Position numbers and translations under genes: made by a program
Notes under the pieces: generated by a model
What the model was told of the DNA's origin: nothing
Database searches by the model: none
Seen by the model: only the letters and a program-made list of their open reading frames with translations
Part shown: piece by piece, positions 7,175-15,565 of the stretch
How the letters are laid out: each line of letters begins with the position of its first letter
How positions within the stretch are numbered: position 1 is the stretch's first letter
DNA from: Streptomyces scabiei 87.22
GTDB taxonomy: Bacteria > Actinomycetota > Actinomycetes > Streptomycetales > Streptomycetaceae
Direction of reading: 5' to 3'
Assembly: GCF_000091305.1 (NCBI RefSeq)
Contig: NC_013929.1
Coordinates: 7,316,001 to 7,380,000 of the forward strand
DNA: 64,000 nucleotides

Positions 7175-8179
7175 CAGCCGCTCCTCGCCGGGATACCGCA
7201 CCCCCACCCGCTCCCGCAGCGCGTCCAGCGTGCGCATCACGGCGAGGGTGCCGTCCAGGGGCACGAGCGGGGACTCGGTCTCGCCGGCGCGCAGGGCCCG
7301 CATGACCTCGACGGCCTCGTGGCGGAGGCTGTTGCGGGGGCCGTCGGCCGGATCGGCGGTGAACGTCTGCGCCTCGCGGCCGTCCCGGTGCAGGACGAAC
7401 CGCTCCGGGAAGAAGAACCCGGACGGGATGTCGATGCGGCCCTCGGAGCCGGTCACCGAGGCGGACGTGCCCGTGCCGCCCACGATGGAGCAGTGCAGCG
7501 AGGCGAGGGCGCCGCTCTCCCACGAGAGCAGTGCTCCGGTCTGGAGATCGACGCCCTCGTCGGAGAGCACCGCTCTCGCCGTGACGTCCGACGGCTCCCC
7601 GAGCAGCAACTGCGCGAACGACACCGGATACACCCCGAGGTCGAGCAGCGCGCCCCCGCCCTGCGCCGGATCCCGCAGCCGGTGCGAGGGCGGGAAGGGC
7701 CCCGCCAGCCCGAAGTCGGCCTGCACGGTGCGCACCTCACCGATCGCGCCGTCCCGCACCACCTCGGCCAGCCGCCGCACCAGCGGATTGCAGTACATCC
7801 ACATGGCCTCCATCAGGAACCGCCCGTGCTCCCGGGCCAGCGCGACCAGTTCCTCCGCCTCCCGCACGTTCAGCGTGAACGCCTTCTCGCACAGGACGTC
7901 GCGCCCCGCCTCCAGGCACATCCCGGCGGCGGCCCGGTGCGCCGCGTGCGGTGTGGCGACGTACACCACGTCCACGTCCGCGTCCTCGGCGAGCGCGCGC
8001 CAGTCGCCGTAGGCCCTCGGTATCCCGAAGCGCTCCGCGAAGGTCTTCGCCGAGGCCTCGCTCCGTGAGGCCACCGCCACGACCTCGGCGTCCGGCAGGT
8101 CGACGAGGTCCGCCGTGAAGGCCGCGGCGATCCCCCCGGTCGCCAGGATCCCCCACCGCACACGTCCGTCGTTCGACAT
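7154..8179 (-). CDS. Gfo/Idh/MocA family oxidoreductase
   Basis: A 341-residue NAD(P)-dependent oxidoreductase. The Rossmann domain begins RWGILATGGIAAAFTADL (residues 8-25). It is followed by VVYVATPHAAHRAAAGMCLEAGRDVLCEKAFTLN, the family's EKP-like element written EKA here, and then the C-terminal alpha/beta substrate domain (GGGALLDLGVYPVSFAQLLLG). It resembles the trans-dihydrodiol / glucose-fructose oxidoreductase branch; the substrate is probably a sugar or cyclitol but is not determined. Lys in EKA and the Asp-x-Gly-x-Tyr of the catalytic region are present. The last codons overlap the fourth copy of the AACGAA palindrome, so the C-terminal few residues look like acquired sequence. Confidence 0.88.
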   Translation of the reverse strand: MSNDGRVRWGILATGGIAAAFTADLVDLPDAEVVAVASRSEASAKTFAERFGIPRAYGDWRALAEDADVDVVYVATPHAAHRAAAGMCLEAGRDVLCEKAFTLNVREAEELVALAREHGRFLMEAMWMYCNPLVRRLAEVVRDGAIGEVRTVQADFGLAGPFPPSHRLRDPAQGGGALLDLGVYPVSFAQLLLGEPSDVTARAVLSDEGVDLQTGALLSWESGALASLHCSIVGGTGTSASVTGSEGRIDIPSGFFFPERFVLHRDGREAQTFTADPADGPRNSLRHEAVEVMRALRAGETESPLVPLDGTLAVMRTLDALRERVGVRYPGEERLNEGSFV

Positions 8180-8278
8180 CGCCACCCCTGTCCTCGGCTC
8201 CGCGGCGGGGATGTGACCCCGCCCACGTCGTACGAGCTGAGAGCATAGGTGGCGGACCGAACGCAGAGGGAGGGGCAC

Positions 8279-9709
8279 ATGCCCGAGGGGCACATACCGG
8301 GCTCGGCGCCGGCCGAGCGGTGCACGACGGCGGGGGAGCACCCGCAGCCGGCCGCGGCGGCGGAACCCCGGCCGTCGACGGCGCAGCCGCCGGCACCGCC
8401 GCCGTCGAAGCCGCAACCGACGCAGCGGCAGCCGCAGTCACAGCCGTCGACCCCCGCCCCCGCGAAGGCGGCCACCACGGCCACCGCCCTCCGCCGTACC
8501 GGCCTCCTCGTCACCCTCATCCTCGGCGGGCTCACCGCGACGCCGCCCCTCGCGATGGACATGTACCTCCCGGCCCTGCCGGAGGTCACCACCTCCCTCC
8601 ACGCCCCCGCCACCACGGTCCAGCTCACTCTCACCGCCTGCCTCGCGGGCATGGCGCTCGGCCAGCTCCTGATCGGTCCGATGAGCGACCGGTTCGGCCG
8701 TCGCCGCCCGCTGCTCCTCGGTCTCGCCGTCTACATCGTCGCCACCGCGCTCTGCGCCCTCGCGCCCTCCGTCGAGACCCTCATCGCCCTCCGGCTGGTG
8801 CAGGGCCTCGCCGGTTCGGCCGGGATCGTGATCGCCCGGGCCGTGGTCCGGGACCTGTACGACGGCGACGCGATGGCCCGCTTCTTCTCGACCCTGATGC
8901 TGGTCTCCGGCGTCGCCCCGATCGTCGCGCCGCTGATCGGCGGCCAGGTCCTGCGGGTCACGGACTGGCGGGGCGTCTTCGTCGTCCTGACGGTCATCGG
9001 CGTCGCGCTCCTCGCGGTCGTCTGGACGAAGCTCCCCGAGACGCTCGCCCCCGCCGAACGCCACGGCGGCGGCATGGGCGAGACGCTGCACGCCATGCGC
9101 GGCCTGCTCACCGACCGGGTCTTCATGGGCTACACGCTGGCCGGCGGCTTCGCCTTCGCCGCCCTCTTCGCGTACATCAGCGCCTCACCGTTCGTCATCC
9201 AGGAGATCTACGGCGCCTCGCCGCAGACGTTCAGCCTGCTGTTCGGCGTCAACTCCGTCGGCCTCGTCGTCGTCGGCCAGATCAACGGCAAGATCCTGGT
9301 GGGGCGGGTGAGCCTGGACAAGGTGTTCGCGGCGGGCCTCACCGTCGTCGCCCTGTCGGCGACCGCCCTGCTGCTGATGTCCCTGGGCGTCTTCGGCGAG
9401 GTCGGCCTGGCCCCGGTCGCGGCGGCCCTGTTCGTGCTGATGTCGGCGATGGGCGTCACGCTCCCCAACACCCAGGCGCTCGCCCTGATGCGGGTGCGCC
9501 ACGCGGCGGGTTCCGCGTCGGCGCTGCTGGGTACCTCGTCCTTCCTGATCGGCGCGATAGCGTCGCCCCTGGTCGGCGTCGCGGGCGAGGACACCGCCGT
9601 GCCCATGGCCGTGGTCCAGCTGGCCTCGGCACTGGTGGCCGCCACCTGCTTCGTGGCACTGTGCCGTCCTTGGAACAGGCGTACGAAAGCGGAGGGAGCG
9701 GAGAGCTGA
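8279..9709 (+). CDS. Multidrug efflux MFS transporter, Bcr/CflA type
   Basis: The protein has 476 residues. A long Pro/Ala/Gln-rich N-terminal tail (about 70 residues) precedes twelve predicted transmembrane segments. The signature PPLAMDMYLPALPEV in TM1 and DRFGRRRPLLLG in the loop between TM2 and TM3 (motif A) mark the drug:H+ antiporter-1 Bcr/CflA group. Such pumps export drugs such as bicyclomycin or chloramphenicol, or sulfur compounds. The ATG at 8279 is chosen because a strong GAGGGAGGGG ribosome binding site lies 4-13 bases upstream; an in-frame GTG at 8249 is the alternative. It overlaps the downstream serine hydrolase by 4 bases. Confidence 0.88.
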   Translation: MPEGHIPGSAPAERCTTAGEHPQPAAAAEPRPSTAQPPAPPPSKPQPTQRQPQSQPSTPAPAKAATTATALRRTGLLVTLILGGLTATPPLAMDMYLPALPEVTTSLHAPATTVQLTLTACLAGMALGQLLIGPMSDRFGRRRPLLLGLAVYIVATALCALAPSVETLIALRLVQGLAGSAGIVIARAVVRDLYDGDAMARFFSTLMLVSGVAPIVAPLIGGQVLRVTDWRGVFVVLTVIGVALLAVVWTKLPETLAPAERHGGGMGETLHAMRGLLTDRVFMGYTLAGGFAFAALFAYISASPFVIQEIYGASPQTFSLLFGVNSVGLVVVGQINGKILVGRVSLDKVFAAGLTVVALSATALLLMSLGVFGEVGLAPVAAALFVLMSAMGVTLPNTQALALMRVRHAAGSASALLGTSSFLIGAIASPLVGVAGEDTAVPMAVVQLASALVAATCFVALCRPWNRRTKAEGAES

Positions 9710-10839
9710 GCGCGCCGAGACTGCGCACGGACACCCCGGAACGGGCCGGACTGGACCCCGAGGAGCTGCGCCGTCTCGTACGGGACGTGCGCGCGCTGAC
9801 GGAGGGCGAACGCCCCCTGGCCCCCGGTGCGGTCGTCCTCGCCGGACGCGGCCCCGTCGTCGCCGTCGAGGAGGCGGCGGGCTGGGCGGTCCGCTACGAC
9901 TCCTACGACGAACGCGCCGACCGGGGACGGGAACTCCCGCCGGAGTCCCGCGTCCCGGTGACCCCGCGCACCCCCTTCGACCTGGCCTCCCTCACCAAAC
10001 TGTTCACCGCGGTGGCGGCCGTGCAGCAACTGGAGCGCGGCACCCTCGGCATCGACGCCAAGGTGGGGGCGTACCTCCCCGACTTCACGGGCGCCGCCGA
10101 CCACGGCCTCACCGTCCGCCACCTCCTCACCCACACCTCCGGACTGCGCCCCGAACTCCCGCTGTACGACTGCCCGTCGGCGGCCGCCCGGCTGACGATG
10201 CTCCGGGCGGAGGCCCCGGCGGAGCCTCCCGGAACGGTCCACCGCTACTCCGACCTGAACCTGCTGCTCCTGCAGCACGTCCTGGAGCGTCTGACGGGCC
10301 GGACCCTGGACGCCCTGATCCGTGACGGCATCACCCATCCGCTGGGCATGGTGTCGACGACCTTCGGCCCCTGCCCGGCCGCCGCGGCCACGGAGGACCA
10401 GCGCCGCCCCTGGGCGAAGGCGGACCGGGGCATGGTCCGCGGTCGGGTCCACGACGAGAACGCGTGGTCCCTCGGCGGTGTGGCCGGCCACGCGGGCCTC
10501 TTCTCGACCGCCCGGGACCTGGCCGTCTTCTGCCGCACCCTGCTGGCCGGCGGCTCCTACGGCCCCGCGCGCATCCTCGGCCCCGACTTCGTCGAGCTGA
10601 TGCTCACCCCGCCGGGCCTCGGGTTCGCCCTCGACCGGCCGTGGTTCATGGGCGAGCTATCGGGCCGGGGCGCGGCCGGGCACACCGGGTTCACGGGCAC
10701 CTCCCTGGTCCTCGACCCGGCGACGGACACGTTCCTGGTGCTCCTCACCAACGCGGTCCATCCCCGCCGCCGTGACCCCCTCAACGCGGCGCGGGCGGCG
10801 GCCGGCACCCGGCTGGCGCGGGCGGTGCGGGGCAGGTGA
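9706..10839 (+). CDS. Serine hydrolase, beta-lactamase class C / penicillin-binding family
   Basis: About 377 residues. The class C active-site elements are visible: S-L-T-K in FDLASLTKLFTAVAAVQQL (nucleophile Ser), Y-S-D in HRYSDLNLLLLQHVLE, and the H-T-G triad in AAGHTGFTGTSLVLDP. No signal peptide is seen, so it is probably a cytoplasmic esterase/peptidase-like member rather than a secreted beta-lactamase. The start is unusual: the best position is a CTG at 9706-9708, overlapping the MFS stop codon as CTGA, with GGAGGGAG (9691-9698) as ribosome binding site. An in-frame GTG at 9661 is the conventional alternative and would give a longer overlap. It is probably co-translated with the MFS gene. 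Confidence 0.82.
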   Translation: MSAPRLRTDTPERAGLDPEELRRLVRDVRALTEGERPLAPGAVVLAGRGPVVAVEEAAGWAVRYDSYDERADRGRELPPESRVPVTPRTPFDLASLTKLFTAVAAVQQLERGTLGIDAKVGAYLPDFTGAADHGLTVRHLLTHTSGLRPELPLYDCPSAAARLTMLRAEAPAEPPGTVHRYSDLNLLLLQHVLERLTGRTLDALIRDGITHPLGMVSTTFGPCPAAAATEDQRRPWAKADRGMVRGRVHDENAWSLGGVAGHAGLFSTARDLAVFCRTLLAGGSYGPARILGPDFVELMLTPPGLGFALDRPWFMGELSGRGAAGHTGFTGTSLVLDPATDTFLVLLTNAVHPRRRDPLNAARAAAGTRLARAVRGR

Positions 10840-10904
10840 GCCGCACGCACGGGGAGGGGCGGGCGCCGGGGAGGCGGACGGCGGCGGCGCCCTAGAATCG
10901 CCAC

Positions 10905-11918
10905 GTGAACGCCCCCGCCCCCGCCTCCGCCGCCGAGACCCTGCGCACCGCCCTCGCCGGCCTCCTCGACGGTCTCCCGCCCAAGTCGGCCACGCGGGCG
11001 GTGGAGCGGCTGATCGCGAACTACCGGGGGCGCACGCCGACGGACGCACCGGTGCTGAGGGACCGTTCCGACGTGGTGGCGTACGCGGCGTACCGGATGC
11101 CGGCGACGTTCGAGGCGGTGTGCTCGGCGCTGGAGGCGTTCGCGGCGGCGGTGCCGGGCTGGGTGCCCGGCAGTCATGTCGACGTCGGCGGCGGCACGGG
11201 CGCGGCGACCTGGGCGGTGAACGCGACCTGGGCGGGCAGCCGTCCGGTGACGGTGCTCGACTGGGCGGAACCGGCGCTGGCGCTCGGACGGGAGATCGCC
11301 GCGGCGAACCCGGAGCTGAAGGCCGCCGCGTGGCAGCGCTCTCGTATCGGAGCGGCGCTCACCATCGAGAGCACCGATCTCGTCACGGTCTCCTACGTCC
11401 TGGGCGAGCTGACCGCCGAGGACCGCACGGCCGTGGTGGAGGCCGCCGCGACCGCCGCCCAGGCCGTCGTGATCATCGAGCCCGGCACTCCCGAGGGGTA
11501 CGCCCGCGTGATCGAGGCCCGTACCCGTCTCGTGGCCGCCGGGTTCCACATCGCCGCGCCCTGTCCGCACAGCGCCGCCTGCCCCATCGTCCCGGGCGAG
11601 GACTGGTGCCACTTCGCCGCCCGCGTCAGCCGTTCCTCGCTGCACCGCCAGGTCAAGGGCGGCTCCCTGCCGTACGAGGACGAGAAGTTCAGCTACGTCG
11701 CCGCCACCCGCTTCCCCCCGTCCCCGGCCCCCGCCCGCGTGGTCCGCAAGCCGCAGATCCGCAAGGGCCTGGTCCTCCTGGACCTCTGCGAGACCGAACC
11801 CGCCCTCGGCCGCACCACGGTCACCAAGCGCCACGGCCCCCTCTACCGGGCGGCCCGTGACACGGACTGGGGCGACGCCTGGCCGCCGCCCGGGGACGAC
11901 GAACAGCCGGGCGCCTGA
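10905..11918 (+). CDS. Rsm22-like small ribosomal subunit family protein (methyltransferase fold)
   Basis: A 337-residue protein starting at GTG 10905. It matches the Rsm22 family, known from mitochondrial small-subunit assembly. An S-adenosylmethionine-type glycine motif is seen in HVDVGGGTGAATWAV (about residues 92-106), then TVLDWAEPALALGREIA. A conserved cysteine/histidine cluster, CPHSAACP followed by DWCHFAAR (about residues 220-244), resembles the metal or iron-sulfur site of this family. Further typical elements are YEDEKFSYVAATR and VVRKPQIRKGLVLLDLC. It probably acts on the small ribosomal subunit; direct evidence in bacteria is limited. It stands alone between the serine hydrolase and a GNAT gene. 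Confidence 0.85.
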   Translation: MNAPAPASAAETLRTALAGLLDGLPPKSATRAVERLIANYRGRTPTDAPVLRDRSDVVAYAAYRMPATFEAVCSALEAFAAAVPGWVPGSHVDVGGGTGAATWAVNATWAGSRPVTVLDWAEPALALGREIAAANPELKAAAWQRSRIGAALTIESTDLVTVSYVLGELTAEDRTAVVEAAATAAQAVVIIEPGTPEGYARVIEARTRLVAAGFHIAAPCPHSAACPIVPGEDWCHFAARVSRSSLHRQVKGGSLPYEDEKFSYVAATRFPPSPAPARVVRKPQIRKGLVLLDLCETEPALGRTTVTKRHGPLYRAARDTDWGDAWPPPGDDEQPGA

Positions 11919-12021
11919 CACAAGCGCGGGACCTGACGGGGCGCGGGACCTGGCACGGGCGCGCCCGCCGCGTCGTAATCCGGTTGCGGAGCCGGTGCAC
12001 CTTCCGGCTATCTCATGGATC

Positions 12022-12495
12022 ATGTCCACCACCCCGCAGCTGGCCGAGATCACCTCCGCCAACCTCGAAGCGGCGTTCGCCGTACGCGTCCGGCCCGACC
12101 AGGAACACCTGGTGGAGTCGGTCGAGAAGTCGCTGGCCGAGGCGTACGTCCACCCCGGTGTCGCCTGGCCCCGGCTCGTCCTGGACGGTGACCGGGCCGT
12201 CGGCTTCCTGATGGCCTTCCTCGACATCGACTGGAAGGGCGACGGCTCGGGCACCGACCTCCGCTCCGGGCTCTGGCGGCTCAACATCGCCGCGGACGCG
12301 CAGGGCCGGGGCTACGGCCGCTTCGCCGTCGAGTCGGTCGCCGCCGAGATCCGCCGCCGCGGCGGCGACCGCCTCTTCGTCACCTGGCACCCCGGCCCCG
12401 ACGGCCCGGAGCCCTTCTACCTCGGTCTCGGCTTCCGTACGACGGGGGAGACCAGCGGAGGCCAGACGGTCGGGGTGCTGGAGCTGACCGGCTGA
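12022..12495 (+). CDS. GNAT family N-acetyltransferase
   Basis: A 157-residue protein. The acetyl-CoA binding core is visible as LWRLNIAADAQGRGYGRFAVESVAAEIRRRGGDRLFVTWH, with the Q-G-x-G-Y-G loop, and the C-terminal half ends PFYLGLGFRTTGE, the usual GNAT beta-bulge region. The N-terminus (ANLEAAFAVRVRPDQEHLVESVEKSLAEAYVHP) resembles diamine/spermidine acetyltransferase-like members, so a polyamine is one possible substrate, unproven. A hairpin at 12517-12539 follows and probably ends transcription. Confidence 0.85.
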   Translation: MSTTPQLAEITSANLEAAFAVRVRPDQEHLVESVEKSLAEAYVHPGVAWPRLVLDGDRAVGFLMAFLDIDWKGDGSGTDLRSGLWRLNIAADAQGRGYGRFAVESVAAEIRRRGGDRLFVTWHPGPDGPEPFYLGLGFRTTGETSGGQTVGVLELTG

Positions 12496-12516
12496 CCGCC
12501 GCCCGGTGTGCGGTGG

Positions 12517-12539
12517 GTGAGCCCCGGCGCGGGGCTCAC
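12517..12539. terminator. Bidirectional hairpin terminator between GNAT and DUF6243-type gene
   Basis: GTGAGCCCC-GGCGC-GGGGCTCAC forms a perfect 9-base stem with a 5-base loop between two convergent genes. Its right arm contains the TGA stop of the leftward small gene (12536-12538). Confidence 0.7.
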
Positions 12540-12709
12540 GTCTCCTGACGTTTCTCCTGGAGCTTGCGCAGCAGCTCCCGCTTCTGGGTCTGAGGGTCCT
12601 GGCCGCCGCCGACGCGGCCGTTCACGGGACCGCCGCGCAGGGCCTTGCGGCCGAGGTTCCGGCGGGAACCGCCCACTCCCAGCATGTTGCCTGCTCCACC
12701 ACGGGTCAT
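12536..12709 (-). CDS. Small basic protein, DUF6243 type
   Basis: A 57-residue protein beginning MTRGGAGNMLGVGGSRRNLG and ending with a charged helix (KRELLRKLQEKRQET). A perfect AGGAGG ribosome binding site lies 5 bases before the ATG, which strongly supports expression despite the small size. The Gly/Arg/Asn-rich sequence corresponds to a widespread Streptomyces family that I recall as DUF6243, function unknown. It is transcribed divergently from the TetR regulator at 12816 and shares with it the operator-like region at 12745-12792, so it may be under that regulator's control. Confidence 0.82.
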   Translation of the reverse strand: MTRGGAGNMLGVGGSRRNLGRKALRGGPVNGRVGGGQDPQTQKRELLRKLQEKRQET

Positions 12710-12744
12710 GACAGCCTCCTACGACCAGACGAATGAGAAACGAT

Positions 12745-12792
12745 ACGGTCCGTCTCGCTTGCTTCACCACCATGAGGCGAGACGAACCGTCT
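12745..12792. promoter_or_regulatory. Operator-like inverted repeats between the DUF6243-type gene and tetR
   Basis: ACGGTCCGTCTCGC at 12745-12758 and GCGAGACGAACCGT at 12777-12790 form a 14-base inverted pair with one mismatch. Each arm also lies in a smaller palindrome (ACGG-T-CCGT; AGACG-AAC-CGTCT at 12780-12792). The motif ACGATACGGTCCGTCTCG resembles the palindrome in front of the MFS gene at 32124-32146, fitting a TetR-family site. The regulator at 12816 probably binds here. Confidence 0.65.
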
Positions 12793-12815
12793 TGTCAACC
12801 TGCTAGATTCGGAGC

Positions 12816-13451
12816 ATGGCCAACAAGACCGCCCCTGACTCCGCCCGGCGCAGCGAGAAGTCGCGCCGAGCCATTTACGACGCCGCCCTCGCCCTCGTCG
12901 GCGAGGTCGGTTATCAGAAGACGACCATCGAGGGCATCGCCGCCCGCGCCGGCGTCGGCAAGCAGACGATCTACCGGTGGTGGTCCTCCAAGGCGGAGGT
13001 GCTGCTGGAGGCGTTCATCGACCTGAGCGCCCAGGCGGCGGAGGCCGCCGCCCGGCCCGAGGTCGTCGGGGAGCGGGCCGAGTACGAGATCCCGGACACC
13101 GGTGACCTCGCGGCCGACCTCAAGGCGGTCCTGCGGGCCACCGTCGACGAACTCCTCGACCCCCGCTTCGAGGTCCCCTCCCGTGCCCTGGCCGCCGAGG
13201 GAGTGGTCAACCGGCAGCTCGGCACCGAGTTCGTGGCCAAGCTGCTCGAACCCCAGCTCCAGCTGTACGTGAAGCGCCTGCGCGCGGCCCAGGAACAGGG
13301 CGCCGTCCGCGCCGACATCGACCCGCGGATCGCCCTGGAACTCTTCGTCTCCCCGCTCGCCCAGCGCTGGCTGCAGTACACGGGCCCCATCTCCTACGCG
13401 TACACGGACGCGCTCGTCGACTACGCCCTGTACGGCCTCGCGCCCCGCTGA
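12816..13451 (+). CDS. TetR/AcrR family transcriptional regulator
   Basis: A 211-residue protein. The N-terminal helix-turn-helix is clear: RRAIYDAALALVGEVGYQKTTIEGIAARAGVGKQTIYRWWSSKAEVLLEAF (residues 18-68), with the KQTIYRWW recognition helix. The C-terminal ligand domain resembles the TetR_C_11-like group (LRATVDELLDPRF and FVSPLAQRWLQYTGP). It probably represses its own gene and the divergent small gene through the inverted repeats at 12745-12792. No transporter is adjacent, so the ligand cannot be guessed. Confidence 0.88.
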   Translation: MANKTAPDSARRSEKSRRAIYDAALALVGEVGYQKTTIEGIAARAGVGKQTIYRWWSSKAEVLLEAFIDLSAQAAEAAARPEVVGERAEYEIPDTGDLAADLKAVLRATVDELLDPRFEVPSRALAAEGVVNRQLGTEFVAKLLEPQLQLYVKRLRAAQEQGAVRADIDPRIALELFVSPLAQRWLQYTGPISYAYTDALVDYALYGLAPR

Positions 13452-13695
13452 GCCCGGTCAACCCCTCGCCCCTGGGGTCCGCTCCCGAGCGGGTGTGATC
13501 AATCCGACCGGACACCGGCGGTCGGGGATGCGCGGCCGGGCGTCAAATACCGCCAAAGCAGGTGATAGCCGGCCATCCGAGTCCGCGCTCCGGCACCGCC
13601 CCGCCGACCCCGGACCCGGGCTCCGGCCGTCCCCGGCGCAGGATGGTGGGACCATGGGGACATGCTGTCCGCACCACAGCGAGGCGAGGCGATAG

Positions 13696-14448
13696 ATGAG
13701 CGCGACGTTCGGCGGCCGGACCGGTCGGCAGGGCAGGTTCTCCGAGTGGCTGCGCGCCCGTCGTACCGGCCGCCCGCTCGACGGGGCCGCCGACGAAGCC
13801 GGGCGTGAGGAACTGCTGCTCTCCTCGGCCGCCGCCGGACTCCCGCTCGCGCCCGCCGCCCACCCCTCGGGCTACCGGTGCTCCTGCGACCGTGTCGGCT
13901 GTCCCACCCCCGCCCGGCACCCGGTGTCCTTCGCCTGGCAGACGCAGTCGACCACCGACCGCGGCCAGATCGAGCGCTGGGCCCGGCACCAGCCGCAGGC
14001 CAACTTCATCACCGCCACCGGCATGGTCCACGACGTGCTGGACGTACCGTTCCCCGCCGGCAGCGAGGCCCTGGAGCGGCTGCTCGCCGCCGGGATCGAG
14101 GTGGGCCCCGTCGCGGAGTCCGAGTCCGAGTCGGGCGAGGGGCGGCTGCTGTTCTTCACCCACACCCGGGGCACGCCCGAGGACGAGGACGAGTGGTGGC
14201 CCTGCGAACTGGACTGCCACCCGGAGACCATGGACGAGCACCCGGGGCTGCGCTGGCACTGCCGGGGCTCCTACGTCCTCGTACCGCCGGCCCGGCTCCC
14301 CGGTGACCTCGCCGTGCGCTGGGTGCGCGGCCCCGAGCATCCGCTGCCGGACCCGCTGACCCTGCTGGAGATCCTCACCGACGCCTGCTCCCGCCACCTG
14401 GACGAGCAGCCGGACAGCGCGAACACGGCCTGGCCCTCCCGGGGCTGA
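13696..14448 (+). CDS. Bifunctional DNA primase/polymerase-like (prim-pol N-terminal domain) protein
   Basis: A 250-residue protein. GREELLLSSAAAGLPLAPAAHPSGYRCSCDRVGCPTPARHPVSFAWQTQSTTDRGQIERWA is the characteristic start of the prim-pol domain found in plasmid and phage primases and in many Streptomyces chromosomal proteins. The CxCDRxxCxxPxxHP segment may bind metal. The region that should supply the catalytic acidic triad reads TGMVHDVLDVP, which differs from the DxD/DxE form of active prim-pols, so this may be a degenerate regulatory homologue. The gene stands alone; no helicase or integrase is adjacent. Confidence 0.78.
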   Translation: MSATFGGRTGRQGRFSEWLRARRTGRPLDGAADEAGREELLLSSAAAGLPLAPAAHPSGYRCSCDRVGCPTPARHPVSFAWQTQSTTDRGQIERWARHQPQANFITATGMVHDVLDVPFPAGSEALERLLAAGIEVGPVAESESESGEGRLLFFTHTRGTPEDEDEWWPCELDCHPETMDEHPGLRWHCRGSYVLVPPARLPGDLAVRWVRGPEHPLPDPLTLLEILTDACSRHLDEQPDSANTAWPSRG

Positions 14449-14514
14449 CATCCCCGGGTCCGGCCCGGCGGCCGTCCGCCCCGTGTCCGGTCCCGCGTCA
14501 CCGGCGACCCGCCG

Positions 14515-15555
14515 TCACTCGCCCTTGGCCCCCGTGAGCCCGCCCACCTGGCTCAGGAACTCCACCGGCCGGCCGGAGTTCGTCTTCGCCGGGTCGAGGA
14601 CCGCCTGGTTGTTCACGAACTCCAGGGTCAGGGACTGCTTGGGCTCGCCCGTCATCAGCGCCCTGACGGCCGAGTCCCGGACGGGGATGCTCGCACCCTG
14701 CGCGGCGGTCTGCTTCTGGTAGTGCCGGGTGGTGAAGAAGACCAGTGCCCCGCCGTCCGTGGTGCGCAGGCCGACCGGCGCGTAGTCGCCGTTGGTGAGG
14801 GCCTCGTCGATGAACTGCCGTGCCAGGCCCGGCTTCGTGGCGTTCCGCCGGCGCTCGGAACGCTTCTCCGAGGTGTAGGGGCCGTCCGCGAACAGGGTGC
14901 TGTCCTCCCGCAGGTACGTGACGTACTTCTCGGGCAACTCCGCCGGGGCGACGGAGAGTTCGGGGTCGTTGGGCGTGACCGCCCGCGCGTAGCCGTTCTC
15001 GTCCCTCTTGAACTCGGGCAGGTCGGTGCGGGGCACGACGGTGAGGAAGGAGACCTCCCACAGGTCGGTCAGCCCGTCCCGGGTGAAGACGAACAGCCAA
15101 CGGTCCTTCTTGTCGCCCTTGTTGGCGGCGGCGTCGGCCACGAACCAGCGCGGCCAGCCCGCCTTCTTCGGGATCGTGTACGTGACGTCGGTCAGCTTCA
15201 GCGCCACATGGTCCGGGTTGCCGCCCGGGTGGAGCTTGGCGCCCGAGCGGAGCTTGCCGCCGTCGATGTCGGCGAGCGCGCCGGTGACCCGGGAGGCGTC
15301 CTGGCTCTGGTCGTACGCCTTGTCCGCCCTGTTGTAGGCGGTGGTGAAGTCCTTCAGCGCCCGCGCCGCCTCCCCCCGGGTCGTCGTGGGCACGACCTCC
15401 AGGTCGCCGCGGACCACCACGCACCCGCTCGCCGTCAGCGCCAGCGCGGTCACCGCCGTGGTCAGCAGCGCACCGCGGCCGTACGACGGAGACCCGCCGG
15501 ACCGGCGAAGTCCGTCCTGCCGGCGGGGTCCGAGGGACCTTCCGCCTGTACGCAC
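14515..15555 (-). CDS. Putative lipoprotein linked to the iron-uptake genes
   Basis: About 346 residues from a GTG at 15553-15555, 10 bases beyond the efeU stop codon. A long positively charged N-terminus leads to a hydrophobic run ending LALTASGC, a plausible lipobox, so the protein should be lipid-anchored outside the membrane. The mature part (TRGEAARALKDFTTAYNRADKAYDQSQDASRVTGALADIDGGKL and further) has no named domain that I recognise. Its position as the last gene of the leftward efeO-efeB-efeU set suggests co-transcription but does not prove an iron role. An ATG at 15607-15609 would overlap efeU by 44 bases. Confidence 0.72.
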   Translation of the reverse strand: MRTGGRSLGPRRQDGLRRSGGSPSYGRGALLTTAVTALALTASGCVVVRGDLEVVPTTTRGEAARALKDFTTAYNRADKAYDQSQDASRVTGALADIDGGKLRSGAKLHPGGNPDHVALKLTDVTYTIPKKAGWPRWFVADAAANKGDKKDRWLFVFTRDGLTDLWEVSFLTVVPRTDLPEFKRDENGYARAVTPNDPELSVAPAELPEKYVTYLREDSTLFADGPYTSEKRSERRRNATKPGLARQFIDEALTNGDYAPVGLRTTDGGALVFFTTRHYQKQTAAQGASIPVRDSAVRALMTGEPKQSLTLEFVNNQAVLDPAKTNSGRPVEFLSQVGGLTGAKGE

Positions 15556-15565
15556 CGGACGAACC

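Noticed and set aside
8320..9705. Upstream extension of the serine hydrolase frame through the whole MFS gene
   Set aside because: The plus-one frame inside the MFS gene has no conserved motifs; the hydrolase fold starts only near 9710.
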